DNA of 28,565 nucleotides, from the NCBI GenBank assembly GCA_964638055.1, contig CAZWXF010000027.1, positions 1 to 28,565 of the forward strand. Direction: 5' to 3'. The position numbers and the translations under genes are program-made. This document shows positions 8,217 to 15,596 of the stretch, piece after piece. Positions within the stretch are counted from its first letter, which is position 1, and every line of letters begins with the position of its first letter. Source of the stretch: Prado023 sp964638055. Its GTDB lineage: Bacteria > Actinomycetota > Actinomycetes > S36-B12 > CAIYMF01. The notes beneath the pieces were generated by a model. It did no database searches, was not told where the DNA came from, and saw only the letters and a program-made list of their open reading frames with translations.

Positions 8217-8657
8217 CTACCCCTGCACGACCTCGGCTGTCGCACTGCCGTGCACCTCGAAGCCACTGATCCCGATCAGTCCCAGGAAGACGGTGGACTG
8301 GTGCACCGTCGTGTCGACCCGCACCGCCCTGCCCGACTCCAGGAGCTCAGCCCGTCCCTGGACCCCGGCCTCGGCGAGGTACTGGGACACCGCCTCGATG
8401 GCGGCGCGTCGGTCGACCCGAACCACCCCGGACAGCACCCCCTGTCGACTCAGAGCCGCCCCTGCGGCCCGTGCGGCCTCCCCTGCGATCCGGTCCGCCC
8501 GCTGGGCGGCCCGCACCTTGGCCCCACCGTCCACGGCGAGCCCTGCCATCGCGAGCAGGCCCACGGCCGCGATCACGAGGAACAGTGTGACCGATCCCAC
8601 ATCCCGGCCCACCGGGGCCCGGAGCCCCGGCCTCCCGGAGCCCCCGGCCGCCATCAT
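8217..8657 (-). CDS. TadG-like (Flp pilus assembly TadE/G-like) protein
   Basis: A 146-residue protein with one N-terminal hydrophobic segment (about 21-43, GSVTLFLVIAAVGLLAMAGLAVDGG) followed by RAAQRADRIAGEAARAAG, the usual layout of putative Flp pilus assembly TadG-like proteins: a short tail, a pilin-like transmembrane helix and an alanine-rich amphipathic helix. The rest is a small domain that probably lies outside the membrane. It is shorter than classical TadG with its von Willebrand domain. The start ATG (8657) overlaps the upstream TGA in an ATGA; a second ATG follows directly. It probably acts as a minor pseudopilin of the fibre or of its assembly platform. Confidence 0.8.
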   Translation of the reverse strand: MMAAGGSGRPGLRAPVGRDVGSVTLFLVIAAVGLLAMAGLAVDGGAKVRAAQRADRIAGEAARAAGAALSRQGVLSGVVRVDRRAAIEAVSQYLAEAGVQGRAELLESGRAVRVDTTVHQSTVFLGLIGISGFEVHGSATAEVVQG

Positions 8658-9091
8658 CCCGACCTCATGCGGAAGGGATCGACAGGGCTGGTGGCCCGGG
8701 CCTCGATCCGTCGCGTACCGGGGATCCCCGGGGCGGCGATGTCGGCCAGTGACACCTCGCAGCGCACGACGACCGTCACGCTGGCTGGCTCGCCCAACGG
8801 ACGGGCGAACCCGATCGTGTCGATGTCCCAGGTGCTCGACCGGCAGCCCGCCCCCGGTCCGACCAGGGACGCGGAGACCGCCCGCCCCGCAGCAGCGCGA
8901 GCACTGTCAGCATCCCTGGCCAACGACGCCGCGCGCGCCGCCGACGCCGCCGCCTGCTCGACGGCCCCGCCGCCCGCCTCGACGCGACCGGCCATGATCA
9001 CGACAGACAGGAGCAGCAGCAGCGCGGGTGCGAGGATGGCCAGCTCCAGGCTGGCCGAACCCTGCTCGGCGAGTACGCCCGTCTCGGTCAT
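8654..9091 (-). CDS. TadE-like pseudopilin
   Basis: A 145-residue protein with the TadE pattern: short N-terminus, QGSASLELAILAPALLLLLSVVIMAGR (about 10-36, glutamate at the fifth position of the pilin-like helix), then an alanine-rich helix and a C-terminal domain with two cysteines (GAGCRSS and VRCEVS) that could form a disulfide outside the cell. TadE proteins are pseudopilins processed by a prepilin peptidase and needed for Flp fibre assembly. Both ends overlap neighbours by ATGA (9088-9091 and 8654-8657), indicating tight translational coupling. It is the second of two adjacent TadE-like genes, probably arisen by duplication and divergence. Confidence 0.85.
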   Translation of the reverse strand: MTETGVLAEQGSASLELAILAPALLLLLSVVIMAGRVEAGGGAVEQAAASAARAASLARDADSARAAAGRAVSASLVGPGAGCRSSTWDIDTIGFARPLGEPASVTVVVRCEVSLADIAAPGIPGTRRIEARATSPVDPFRMRSG

Positions 9092-9486
9092 GGCTGTGTG
9101 AACCTCTCGCGGGGACCCTCTGCGTGCGCCCGGACCGGCACACCCGGGAGGCCGGGCACCACGCTGAGCGAGCGGCCGCGGACCTCGACCCGGAGGACCT
9201 CCTCGCTCGCGCTCACGTTCGCCGAGGCCGCCAGCAACGAGTCCCCCGCGTGCTCCTCGACGAACTCCAGTGCACGCTCGCGCCCTTCGGCAGCCGACGC
9301 TCCCCTGGCCCTGCCCGCGGAGAGGCCCTCCTGCGCGGCACCCTGAGCCAGGCTCAGGGCGAACGCGTAGAGACCGGCCTGCACAGTGGCGAAGACGAGC
9401 AGGAGCAGCGCCGGGGCGAGGATCGCGATCTCCAGCGAGGCCGAGCCCCCGTCGGCGCTGCAGGGCCGAGCGGGCGACGATCTCAT
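9088..9486 (-). CDS. TadE-like pseudopilin
   Basis: From ATG at 9486 this encodes 132 residues beginning MRSSPARPCSADGGSASLEI. The pilin-like helix GSASLEIAILAPALLLLVFA (about 14-33) carries the conserved glutamate, followed by an alanine-rich helix (LAQGAAQEGLSAGRARG) and a small C-terminal domain. The open frame extends upstream to 9663, but the ATG at 9486 forms an ATGA overlap with the preceding pilin-like gene, matching the pattern of the whole operon, and the upstream part reads as a shadow of that gene. It belongs to the TadE family of pseudopilins and is closely similar in layout to the next gene. Confidence 0.85.
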   Translation of the reverse strand: MRSSPARPCSADGGSASLEIAILAPALLLLVFATVQAGLYAFALSLAQGAAQEGLSAGRARGASAAEGRERALEFVEEHAGDSLLAASANVSASEEVLRVEVRGRSLSVVPGLPGVPVRAHAEGPRERFTQP

Positions 9487-9683
9487 TGGATCTGGTCGGC
9501 TCGCGACTTCACGGCGGCCACGAGGACGCCCACCAGCAGGGTCGCCACGGAGATCAGTCCGAGGATGAGGATGACCAGCTCCAGCGTGCTGGCACCGCCA
9601 TCGCTGCGGGCACGAGCCGCGGCGTCGCGCACCCGAGCGGTGCAGACCTGGACCATCAGCCACGTGAGGGTGAGCGCTTGCAT
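9483..9683 (-). CDS. Short pilin-like / TadE-like single-helix protein (candidate Flp pilin)
   Basis: A 66-residue protein whose C-terminal half is DGGASTLELVILILGLISVA followed by more hydrophobic residues and the tail KSRADQIQ. The glycine, the glutamate at position five of the helix and the small size fit a type IVb (Flp) prepilin, where a prepilin peptidase cleaves after the glycine. However, mature Flp pilins usually have E-Y at this place and a slightly longer tail, so it could instead be a short TadE-like protein. The leader would be about 29 residues, long for a prepilin. A GAAGGAAAGG ribosome site precedes the ATG, and the gene follows tadC after 15 bp. It is the only candidate major pilin in the window. 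Confidence 0.68.
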   Translation of the reverse strand: MQALTLTWLMVQVCTARVRDAAARARSDGGASTLELVILILGLISVATLLVGVLVAAVKSRADQIQ

Positions 9684-9698
9684 GAGTGCACCTTTCCT

Positions 9699-10571
9699 TC
9701 AGCCGAACAGGATTCGAGAGACAGCGGGGAAGCCCAGCAGGGCCATGAACACGATGGCCAGAAGGGCCACGGGGATCGACATGCGCTCGCTGGCCTCGTT
9801 CGCCTCCGAGACCTCCGCCTGGAGCACATGACTGCGAAGCGACGCGGCCCTGGCCCGCAGCGTCGGGAGCACTGCCGCACCGTCCTCCCCCGACAGGCGC
9901 ATGATGTCGGCGATGTCGCCCAGCTCCGGGACTCGCAGGTCATCGGCCAGTGCGGCCAGCTGCTGCCATGGCGTGCGCCCTTCGAGCCGAGCACGCAGCA
10001 GTGCCTGTTGAATGTGCTCGAAGGCCCTCCCCGAGCCGATCGCGGCAGCCCGCTCCAGTGCCTCCACGGCACCGGCATCGGCGGCGCGCTCCAGGGCGAC
10101 CAGCTCCAGGTACGCACAGACCGTCCGGCGCATCTGGACGCGGGCCCGGCGGGCCCGACGTGCCAGGTCCAGCTCCGGGACGAACGACAACCCTGCCCCC
10201 AGCCCGAGCCCGAGCAGCGGCGGCCCGACCGGGGGCGGGTGAAGGCCCACCAGGAGCAGCATCGCCGAGAGCAGCAGCGGGAACACCAGACCCAGCACCG
10301 CGTAGCCGGCCTTCTCGGCGACCAGGCGAGATGTCGTGGAGCCCACGAGGAGCAGATCCGCGCGGTGCCGGTCCAGCCGGAGGGTCTCGGCGATGCGCTG
10401 GGCGATCCGCCCCCAGATTGGGGCGGCGCCCGCGAGCTCGTGCGGCAGCCCGGCGGAGGCCTCCAGGCGTCGAACCGCCGTCCCGAGATCGGGTGCCGGT
10501 GCCACGAGCCCGGCCACGACGAGGGCGGCACCCACTCCCACGAGGGCGCCAGCGAGCATCATGGCGATCAT
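9699..10571 (-). CDS. tadC: TadC-like type II/IV secretion system F-domain protein
   Basis: A 290-residue inner-membrane platform protein. Hydrophobic segments lie near 4-24 and 88-130, and a final one near 267-286 (IPVALLAIVFMALLGFPAV), with a helical cytoplasmic domain between (about 140-260, containing ALLRARLEGRTPWQQLAALA and ELGDIADIMRLSGEDGA), the T2SF/GspF fold. In Tad systems TadB and TadC together form the platform on which the TadA ATPase works to extrude the pilus. The ATG overlaps the tadB stop by one base (TGATG), as elsewhere in this operon. Length fits the family. Confidence 0.88.
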   Translation of the reverse strand: MIAMMLAGALVGVGAALVVAGLVAPAPDLGTAVRRLEASAGLPHELAGAAPIWGRIAQRIAETLRLDRHRADLLLVGSTTSRLVAEKAGYAVLGLVFPLLLSAMLLLVGLHPPPVGPPLLGLGLGAGLSFVPELDLARRARRARVQMRRTVCAYLELVALERAADAGAVEALERAAAIGSGRAFEHIQQALLRARLEGRTPWQQLAALADDLRVPELGDIADIMRLSGEDGAAVLPTLRARAASLRSHVLQAEVSEANEASERMSIPVALLAIVFMALLGFPAVSRILFG

Positions 10572-11422
10572 CAGCGCTCAGTGCCCTCCGGTGCGAGGAC
10601 CCGTGCGGGCCGGGAGGTCACGGTCATCGAGTGCATCCACCACAGGGCTGCGGCGAACGCGCTGAGGATCGCGCCCAGCACGATCTGCCCCAGTGGGCTT
10701 CCGTAGGGCGCCGAGTAGGCGGTGTTCAACGTTCCCGCGGCCACGATCAGCAGAGTGATGACGGTCACCGCCCGGGCCGTCGTCCTGGGCCTGGCCCTGT
10801 CCGCCTCGATCCGACGCCTGGCCATGACCTCCTGCGCGACGGACTCCGAGACCCTGCTGAGGGCGGCGGCAACCCCAGGCCCACGGCGCCGGGACGCCAG
10901 GATCAGTGCGGCCACCACGAGATCCGTTGTCGCATCGTCCATCTCGTCGGCGAAGAGCCGCAGGGCCCTCTCGGTGGGCATCCGTGCGGAAAGTCGCGCG
11001 GCCAGGGTCGCCACCTCACCAGCGATGGCGTCCGGGGCTGTGCGGGCGGCCGTCTGGATCGCCTGTTCCAGCCCCAGGCCGATGGCGAGGACGTCTGCCA
11101 GGCGACGGGCGAGCTCCTCGACGGCCTCGAGGCGATCGATGCGCACCTGTTCTGCCCGATCCAGGCCGAAGAGGCGCGGCAGGCCCAGCGCGCCGATCGC
11201 CACGGCCAGTCCGAGCACAGGCCAGCCGGTCGCCCCCGCAGCCACCGCACCGCCGGCCAACGCCATCGGCACACGCAGGGCTGCCCGGCCGCGCAGGCGG
11301 GCACGCGGCCTGCGGCGCGTGACGGTCTGGGCGGGTCGCGGCGAGGCGCCGAGGGTCGCCAGAAGCACGCCCAGGATGCCGACGAAGGCGGCCACGCCGG
11401 CCACCACCTGGGTGGCTGTCAC
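10571..11422 (-). CDS. tadB: TadB-like type II/IV secretion system F-domain protein
   Basis: From a GTG at 11422 this encodes 283 residues beginning MTATQVVAGVAAFVGILGVL. The GTG overlaps the tadA stop as GTGA, matching operon style; the frame remains open to 11509 but that part covers tadA. Hydrophobic segments are at about 4-22, 54-84 and two near the C-terminus (AVTVITLLIVAAGTLNTAY and LGAILSAFAAALWWM). Between them is the GspF-type helical domain with VEELARRLADVLAIGLGLEQ and a RRRGPGVAAALSRVSESVAQE stretch (in part). It pairs with TadC as the assembly platform of the Tad pilus. Confidence 0.87.
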   Translation of the reverse strand: MTATQVVAGVAAFVGILGVLLATLGASPRPAQTVTRRRPRARLRGRAALRVPMALAGGAVAAGATGWPVLGLAVAIGALGLPRLFGLDRAEQVRIDRLEAVEELARRLADVLAIGLGLEQAIQTAARTAPDAIAGEVATLAARLSARMPTERALRLFADEMDDATTDLVVAALILASRRRGPGVAAALSRVSESVAQEVMARRRIEADRARPRTTARAVTVITLLIVAAGTLNTAYSAPYGSPLGQIVLGAILSAFAAALWWMHSMTVTSRPARVLAPEGTER

Positions 11423-12945
11423 TGTCCGGACCCCCACGCGACGGGATCGAGCAGGTCGTGCCGGAGCAGGTCCGGATCGAACCCCACGGCGATCAGGTCC
11501 GGCAGGCATCGTGGCCGGTGAGCGGGAACCGCGCGGCCGTCAGGGCCCGGGACGAAGACGCGGGTCACGACGGGGCGCCCCGACTCGCCTATGTCGTCGA
11601 CCTCGAGGATCTCGGCGACGAACCGGTGACGCGTGCCGCCCCTCTCGGCGTCATGGCGCAGACCCAGGTGAACCACCAGGTCGATCCCGTCCGCGGCGGC
11701 ACGGTACGCGAACGAGTCGGTCATCCCCGATCCCTGAGACAGGCACAGGCTCACGACCCTGTCGATCGCCTTGGACGCCGAGCGTGCGTGCAGCGTGCAC
11801 AGGGATCCGTCCCCAACGCTCATGGCCAGCAGCATCGGCACGACCTCCGGGCCGCGGACCTCGCCGACGATGATGCGACGCAGGTTCATCCGCAGGGCAT
11901 CCACCACCAGATCGGAGAGGCTCACCTCCCCTGCAGCACGCCCCGCCACGTCGCGCTCGGAAGACCCCACCCGAGCCTCCATGGCCACCGCGCGAGGGTG
12001 CCGCGCCAGCTCGTGCAGATGCAGCTCGTACTCACGCTCGATCGTCGCGAACCGCTCCATCGGGGAGAGCTCGGCCGCCAGGGCTCGCAGAAGGGTCGTC
12101 TTGCCTGAGTTCTGCGGCCCGGTCACCACGATGTTCCTGCCGGCACGCACTGCCGCGCCGAGGAACTGCGCGGTCACCCCCGACATCGCGCCCCAGGTCA
12201 CGAGCTGACCCAGGGTGACCTCGGTCAGCCGGTGACGACGGATCACGATGACGGGGCGGGGGGTGACCCAGGCCATCGCCGTGAGGCGGGAGCCGTCGTC
12301 CAGCCTGAGGTGCAGGATCGGGCTGGCCGAGGAGAAGGTCCGCTCCGACTGCCCCGTCCGTGTCACGATCGCCTGGACCAGCTCGATGAGCTCGTCGTCC
12401 GACCCGGCGACCGGACCGCCGCGAACCTCGCGACCGTCGGCGTGGGCAACCCACACCTGGTCGAACCCGTTGACCTCGATGTTCTCCACCGTCGGGTCGT
12501 CGATCAGCGGCTGGAGCCGACCCATGCCGAAGATCGAGTCCATCACGGCGTCGCTGAGGGCGAACTCGTCGGCCACGCTCCACGCGGCCTGGCCCGCGTG
12601 GACCCGTGCTCGTGCCCGTTCCACCAGGACCCCCGAGAGCAGCGCGCGCGCCAGCTCCCGGCGCGCCCGATGATCGGTCTGCGGGGTCTCGCGCAGGCGC
12701 ACGGCGAGCAGGTCGGAGACCTCGCGACGCATCTCGGTGACCAGGCCGTGATCCACCCGAGCCGCGGGATCAGCGGCCACCGAGGCGATCGGGACGCCGG
12801 GAACCGGGGGGAGCCATTCGGGGCTGCCGGCTGGGCGGAGGAGGCCAGGTGACGCGGAGACCTTCGGCGAGCCGCCGGGGCCCCGTTGCTCGTCCGATCC
12901 TGTCTGCTCGCCCCCGCGCCGGGCTCCCAGCGCTGCCCCGGTCAT
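11419..12945 (-). CDS. tadA: TadA/CpaF-type pilus assembly ATPase
   Basis: A 508-residue secretion ATPase. After a variable Pro/Gly-rich N-terminus of about 75 residues comes the conserved N-domain (LQPLIDDPTVENIEVNGFDQVWV, in part at about 145-165), then Walker A GPQNSGKTT, the Asp-box region IEREYELHL, Walker B RRIIVGEVRG and the His-box region SLCTLHARSASKA. These are the marks of the CpaF/TadA branch of type II/IV secretion ATPases, which power Flp pilus extension and possibly retraction. The start overlaps the TadZ-like gene by ATGA (12942-12945) and its stop overlaps tadB by GTGA. Key catalytic residues are all present, so the motor looks functional. Confidence 0.94.
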   Translation of the reverse strand: MTGAALGARRGGEQTGSDEQRGPGGSPKVSASPGLLRPAGSPEWLPPVPGVPIASVAADPAARVDHGLVTEMRREVSDLLAVRLRETPQTDHRARRELARALLSGVLVERARARVHAGQAAWSVADEFALSDAVMDSIFGMGRLQPLIDDPTVENIEVNGFDQVWVAHADGREVRGGPVAGSDDELIELVQAIVTRTGQSERTFSSASPILHLRLDDGSRLTAMAWVTPRPVIVIRRHRLTEVTLGQLVTWGAMSGVTAQFLGAAVRAGRNIVVTGPQNSGKTTLLRALAAELSPMERFATIEREYELHLHELARHPRAVAMEARVGSSERDVAGRAAGEVSLSDLVVDALRMNLRRIIVGEVRGPEVVPMLLAMSVGDGSLCTLHARSASKAIDRVVSLCLSQGSGMTDSFAYRAAADGIDLVVHLGLRHDAERGGTRHRFVAEILEVDDIGESGRPVVTRVFVPGPDGRAVPAHRPRCLPDLIAVGFDPDLLRHDLLDPVAWGSGQ

Positions 12946-13724
12946 GGTGCGCTCCGCACGACCGAGCGCCGAGCCTGAGCTCGCCCGGACATCTCACGCG
13001 CGATGCCCGGCAGCTGGCGACGGTAGGGACTGCGGTGGTACCGGCGCCCCGGCCCGGTCCCATGGCTGTGCACTGCAGCCGATCGGGCGTCCTCGACGAG
13101 CGTCCCCGCGAGGGGACGACCGACAGCGGCGGCCACCTCCGAGCCGCGGTAGGCATGCGTCGGTCCGCCCTCACGGACGAGGACCGCGAGGTCGGGCGCC
13201 TCATCCGGCCACAGCTCAGCCAGTCGTCGCGCCGCCAGCACCTCGGGAAGCCCCGCCTCCACCAGGAGGACCGCGAGGTCGGCCCCGGCGATCCACGGCC
13301 TGGCCAGACCCGTCGCGCCGACCCGTCCGGCATCCACCAGGACATCGCATCCGCTGCCATCGAGCTCGCGCTCGACGCCTCCGAGCACGTCCCAGGCGAG
13401 GTCCAGCGCGCCCGCCCGTGCCTCGTCCGGGATGCCCGGCAGGAGCCCGCAGCTCCCCGGAGCATCGTCGTCCGGGGGAATGCCCACCGCGCAGGCCCAG
13501 ACGCCTGCCGACGTCGATTCCCGCAGGGTGGCCAGGGCCAGGACCCCGACCGGGATCTCGACCGTCCCGCGGAGCAGGCCCGCCACGACGTCGCCGCCGG
13601 TCCGATCCGCTTCGAGCATCAGCGCCGAGCGTCCCGTGGACCCTGGCCATGCGCGGGTGAGCGCCACCGCGGTGGTCGTGACACCAGGGGCGCCCGTGGC
13701 GGAGAGCATCACGATGGTCGCCAT
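12942..13724 (-). CDS. CpaE/TadZ-like ParA/MinD-family protein with altered P-loop
   Basis: A 260-residue protein with the outline of a MinD/ParA ATPase: first strand MATIVMLSATGAPGVTTTAV, a second strand LMLEADRTGGDVVAGLL, a CDVLVDAGRVG strand (Walker B-like) and LAVLLVEAGLPEVLAARR. Its place between the SAF protein and TadA is that of CpaE/TadZ, which localises Tad assembly in the cell. The deviant Walker A of the family (KGGxGKTT) reads TGAPGVTTTA, lacking both lysines, so normal ATP hydrolysis is doubtful. The C-terminus (about 225-260) is arginine-rich. It starts within TGATG shared with the SAF gene stop and ends in the ATGA of tadA. Confidence 0.82.
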   Translation of the reverse strand: MATIVMLSATGAPGVTTTAVALTRAWPGSTGRSALMLEADRTGGDVVAGLLRGTVEIPVGVLALATLRESTSAGVWACAVGIPPDDDAPGSCGLLPGIPDEARAGALDLAWDVLGGVERELDGSGCDVLVDAGRVGATGLARPWIAGADLAVLLVEAGLPEVLAARRLAELWPDEAPDLAVLVREGGPTHAYRGSEVAAAVGRPLAGTLVEDARSAAVHSHGTGPGRRYHRSPYRRQLPGIAREMSGRAQARRSVVRSAP

Positions 13725-14383
13725 CAGCTGACCGCCGCCGTGAGGACCACCGAGACCCGTCCCTGGGCGGCTGCCGCAGCCAGTGTGGGGCCGTGCTGCA
13801 CGAGCGTGGTCACGTCGAGCACGGAGACGCCGTTGAGGTCCTCCGGCCCGATCCGCACGACCCGCGCCTCGGTCTGACCCGTCGAGGGCGACTCCGGGTC
13901 CACGACGAGGATCCGATCGCCTGCGCGCAGTCCACCGGCGGGCAGCCGGCTGCTGGGAAGGGCCAGCGGAACCAGGACCCAGCCGGGACGCGGATCGCCC
14001 TGTGGCTCGAGCTGCCCGGGCGTGAGCAGGGCGCCGCCCATCAGGTCGGCCGCCGCAACCATGCCGATGACGCTGCGAGCACTGCTTGCCGGAATCGAGT
14101 GCACGCCCGGGTCCATGGAGACCCGCACCACCACGATGTCCTCGGCGGACAGGCTGTTGCCGTAGGGCACGTCATTGCGCAGGGCGAGGACCTCCTGGCG
14201 CTGCCCGGCCGCCCCGACCATCCAGACCGTGACGAGAGCACCGATCGCTGCCAGCATGAGCCCCAGTGCGACCAGCCAGGGCCGGCGCCGACCCGGGAGC
14301 CGACGGATGGCCGGCGCGGTGGACCCAGCAGGCCCAGCGTGAGCTGGCCCTGGTTGTACGACGGATTCAGTGGAACGCAACAT
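13724..14383 (-). CDS. SAF-domain protein, CpaB/RcpC-like Tad component
   Basis: A 219-residue protein with an arginine-rich cytoplasmic N-terminus, a single membrane segment at about 37-58 (LVALGLMLAAIGALVTVWMVG) and an outside SAF domain (about 65-135: VLALRNDVPYGNSLSAEDIVVV, in part, to GGALLTPGQLEP) followed by the RcpC-like part (LRAGDRILVVDPES). CpaB/RcpC proteins are Tad accessory proteins thought to bind the cell wall or stabilise the assembly. It is the first gene of the ten-gene operon. A G-rich ribosome site (GGGGG) precedes the ATG, and a perfect 10-bp inverted repeat lies about 40 bp upstream. Confidence 0.85.
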   Translation of the reverse strand: MLRSTESVVQPGPAHAGPAGSTAPAIRRLPGRRRPWLVALGLMLAAIGALVTVWMVGAAGQRQEVLALRNDVPYGNSLSAEDIVVVRVSMDPGVHSIPASSARSVIGMVAAADLMGGALLTPGQLEPQGDPRPGWVLVPLALPSSRLPAGGLRAGDRILVVDPESPSTGQTEARVVRIGPEDLNGVSVLDVTTLVQHGPTLAAAAAQGRVSVVLTAAVS

Positions 14384-14423
14384 GTGACCCCCGTGCTGAA
14401 CGCCCCGACCCCCCGGGGCACCG

Positions 14424-14450
14424 CAGGCGAGAATCCCCCGTTCTCGCCTG
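14424..14450. promoter_or_regulatory. Perfect 10-bp inverted repeat upstream of the Tad operon
   Basis: CAGGCGAGAA (14424-14433), a 7-base centre, and TTCTCGCCTG (14441-14450) form a perfect hairpin in the 105-bp gap between the sigma-like gene and the first Tad gene. On the minus strand no T-run follows the stem. A possible -10 element TAGGAT lies just upstream on the minus strand (plus 14461-14466), which would put the stem in the 5' leader or at the transcription start. It may be an operator, an RNA leader structure or a terminator for the sigma-like gene. Confidence 0.6.
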
Positions 14451-14488
14451 TTCGCCGCGCATCCTAGGCCGACGCTCGAAGGGCGCCG

Positions 14489-15262
14489 TCACCGCGGGGG
14501 TCCCATTCGCGACCCGGCGTCCAGCCACCTGGCCTCGGTGACCGCGAGGTGGTGCCAGGGAGGAGCGCACGTTCGCCGAACGGTGGACTGCATCGCGGCC
14601 ACGGCATCGGGGTCCTCCAGGACCCGGCATCCGTGCCGGACCATGAGCGCCAGCAGTCCCGGCGCTCCCTTCCCGCCCACCAAGAGGCCGGCCAGGCGTC
14701 GCGCCTGCCATTCGGGCATGCCGAGCTGGATCGAGAGCCACCGCCAGCGCGCGCCCGGAAGGCCGTGCCTGTGGACGGCGGTCTCGGCCAGCAGGGTGAT
14801 CGCCTCCTCGAGCAGGCAGGAGGTCCACCCCTGGCGCACGAGTGCTGCCCCCAGGGGTCCCAGGCACTCGCCGAGCTCGGACCGAGGCCCGGTCCCTGCC
14901 GCGGGGGCCCATAGCAGGTCCAGCGCGTGATCGCCCCTGCCGTCGTCCAGCGGAGACAGGAGGATCACCCTGGACGCTGCCAGCACCTCCTCGGTGATCG
15001 CCCGCCGCACAGCCACCCAGACCATCCCCGCCGGGTTCTGGCAGGTCCGCGCGCTGGGCCGACGCAGAACCTCCCATGCCGTGGCCCACCCAGTGGCTTC
15101 AGCCTGCCTGGCAGCCGCCCCGGCCACACGGTGCCTGCGGACGAGGGGGAGCACGACGGCGTGCCGGACGGCCTCGAGCAGGTCGCGCCCATCGCGGCTG
15201 TCCCAGCCCCCCACCATCACTGCGTCCAACCGCTGACGGACCCAGTCGGTCTCCAGCTCCAT
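14489..15262 (-). CDS. Divergent sigma-70-like (ECF-like) putative regulator
   Basis: A 257-residue protein from ATG 15262, chosen for the GGAGGG ribosome site just upstream; the longer open frame to 15538 runs into non-coding sequence. Residues about 30-92 (LLEAVRHAVVLPLVRRHRVA, then ATGWATAWEVLRRP and NPAGMVWVAVRRAI) follow the pattern of sigma region 2: a helix pair, the aromatic W-x-x-A-W element and an N-P-x-x-W-x-x-x-V-x-R-R-A-I helix. Residues 170-196 (RWRWLSIQLGMPEWQARRLA) could be a helix-turn-helix like region 4. I do not know a named family, and the similarity is weak. It lies directly upstream of the Tad operon on the same strand and may control it. It could also be a DNA-binding protein that is not a sigma factor. 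Confidence 0.62.
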   Translation of the reverse strand: MELETDWVRQRLDAVMVGGWDSRDGRDLLEAVRHAVVLPLVRRHRVAGAAARQAEATGWATAWEVLRRPSARTCQNPAGMVWVAVRRAITEEVLAASRVILLSPLDDGRGDHALDLLWAPAAGTGPRSELGECLGPLGAALVRQGWTSCLLEEAITLLAETAVHRHGLPGARWRWLSIQLGMPEWQARRLAGLLVGGKGAPGLLALMVRHGCRVLEDPDAVAAMQSTVRRTCAPPWHHLAVTEARWLDAGSRMGPPR

Positions 15263-15596
15263 CGCAGTGCTCCCTCCTTCACGCCGCTGCCCAGCGGTGG
15301 CCGGCAGCCTTGCGCGTCCCGGTTGCCGGAACCGTTGCCGCACTCCCCGGGCAACGTCGGCCGCGGGTGCCGGCGTGCCCGACGTATCGCGGGCTGACGT
15401 GGTGCGTCCTCGCCTGGCAACGACGGCAACAACGCGTTCCGCCGAGCGGCTGGACGACGACAGGGAGGCGCGGCCCGGCAACGAGTGGCCCGCCCGCAGG
15501 GCTGGCCGGCAACCGGTCTGCCCGGTCGAGCCGGGCACTTACCCCACGTCGGCGCAGTCAGCCGGCCCGAGGACCGACCCGACCGGGAGGAACGAG
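15263..15596. promoter_or_regulatory. Divergent control region with seven GGCAAC sites
   Basis: This 334-bp region between the sigma-like gene and the divergent unknown gene has no credible gene. It contains GTTGCC at 15322 and 15334 and GGCAAC at 15350, 15416, 15425, 15477 and 15508. Two of these are part of the 11-mers CCGGTTGCCGG (15319-15329) and CCGGCAACCGG (15506-15516), exact reverse complements of each other. Such clustering suggests binding sites for one regulator. A GGGAGG ribosome site for the plus-strand gene lies at 15585-15590. Confidence 0.6.

Noticed and set aside
9487..9663. N-terminal extension of the first TadE-like protein
   Set aside because: It overlaps the pilin-like gene in another frame and would place about 59 residues without pattern before the pilin-like helix; ATG 9486 fits the ATGA overlaps of the operon.
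15267..15596. Upstream extension of the 474-residue unknown protein
   Set aside because: The extra 110 codons lack a ribosome site, cover the GGCAAC-rich control region and have no recognisable protein pattern; the ATG at 15597 has a good GGGAGG site.
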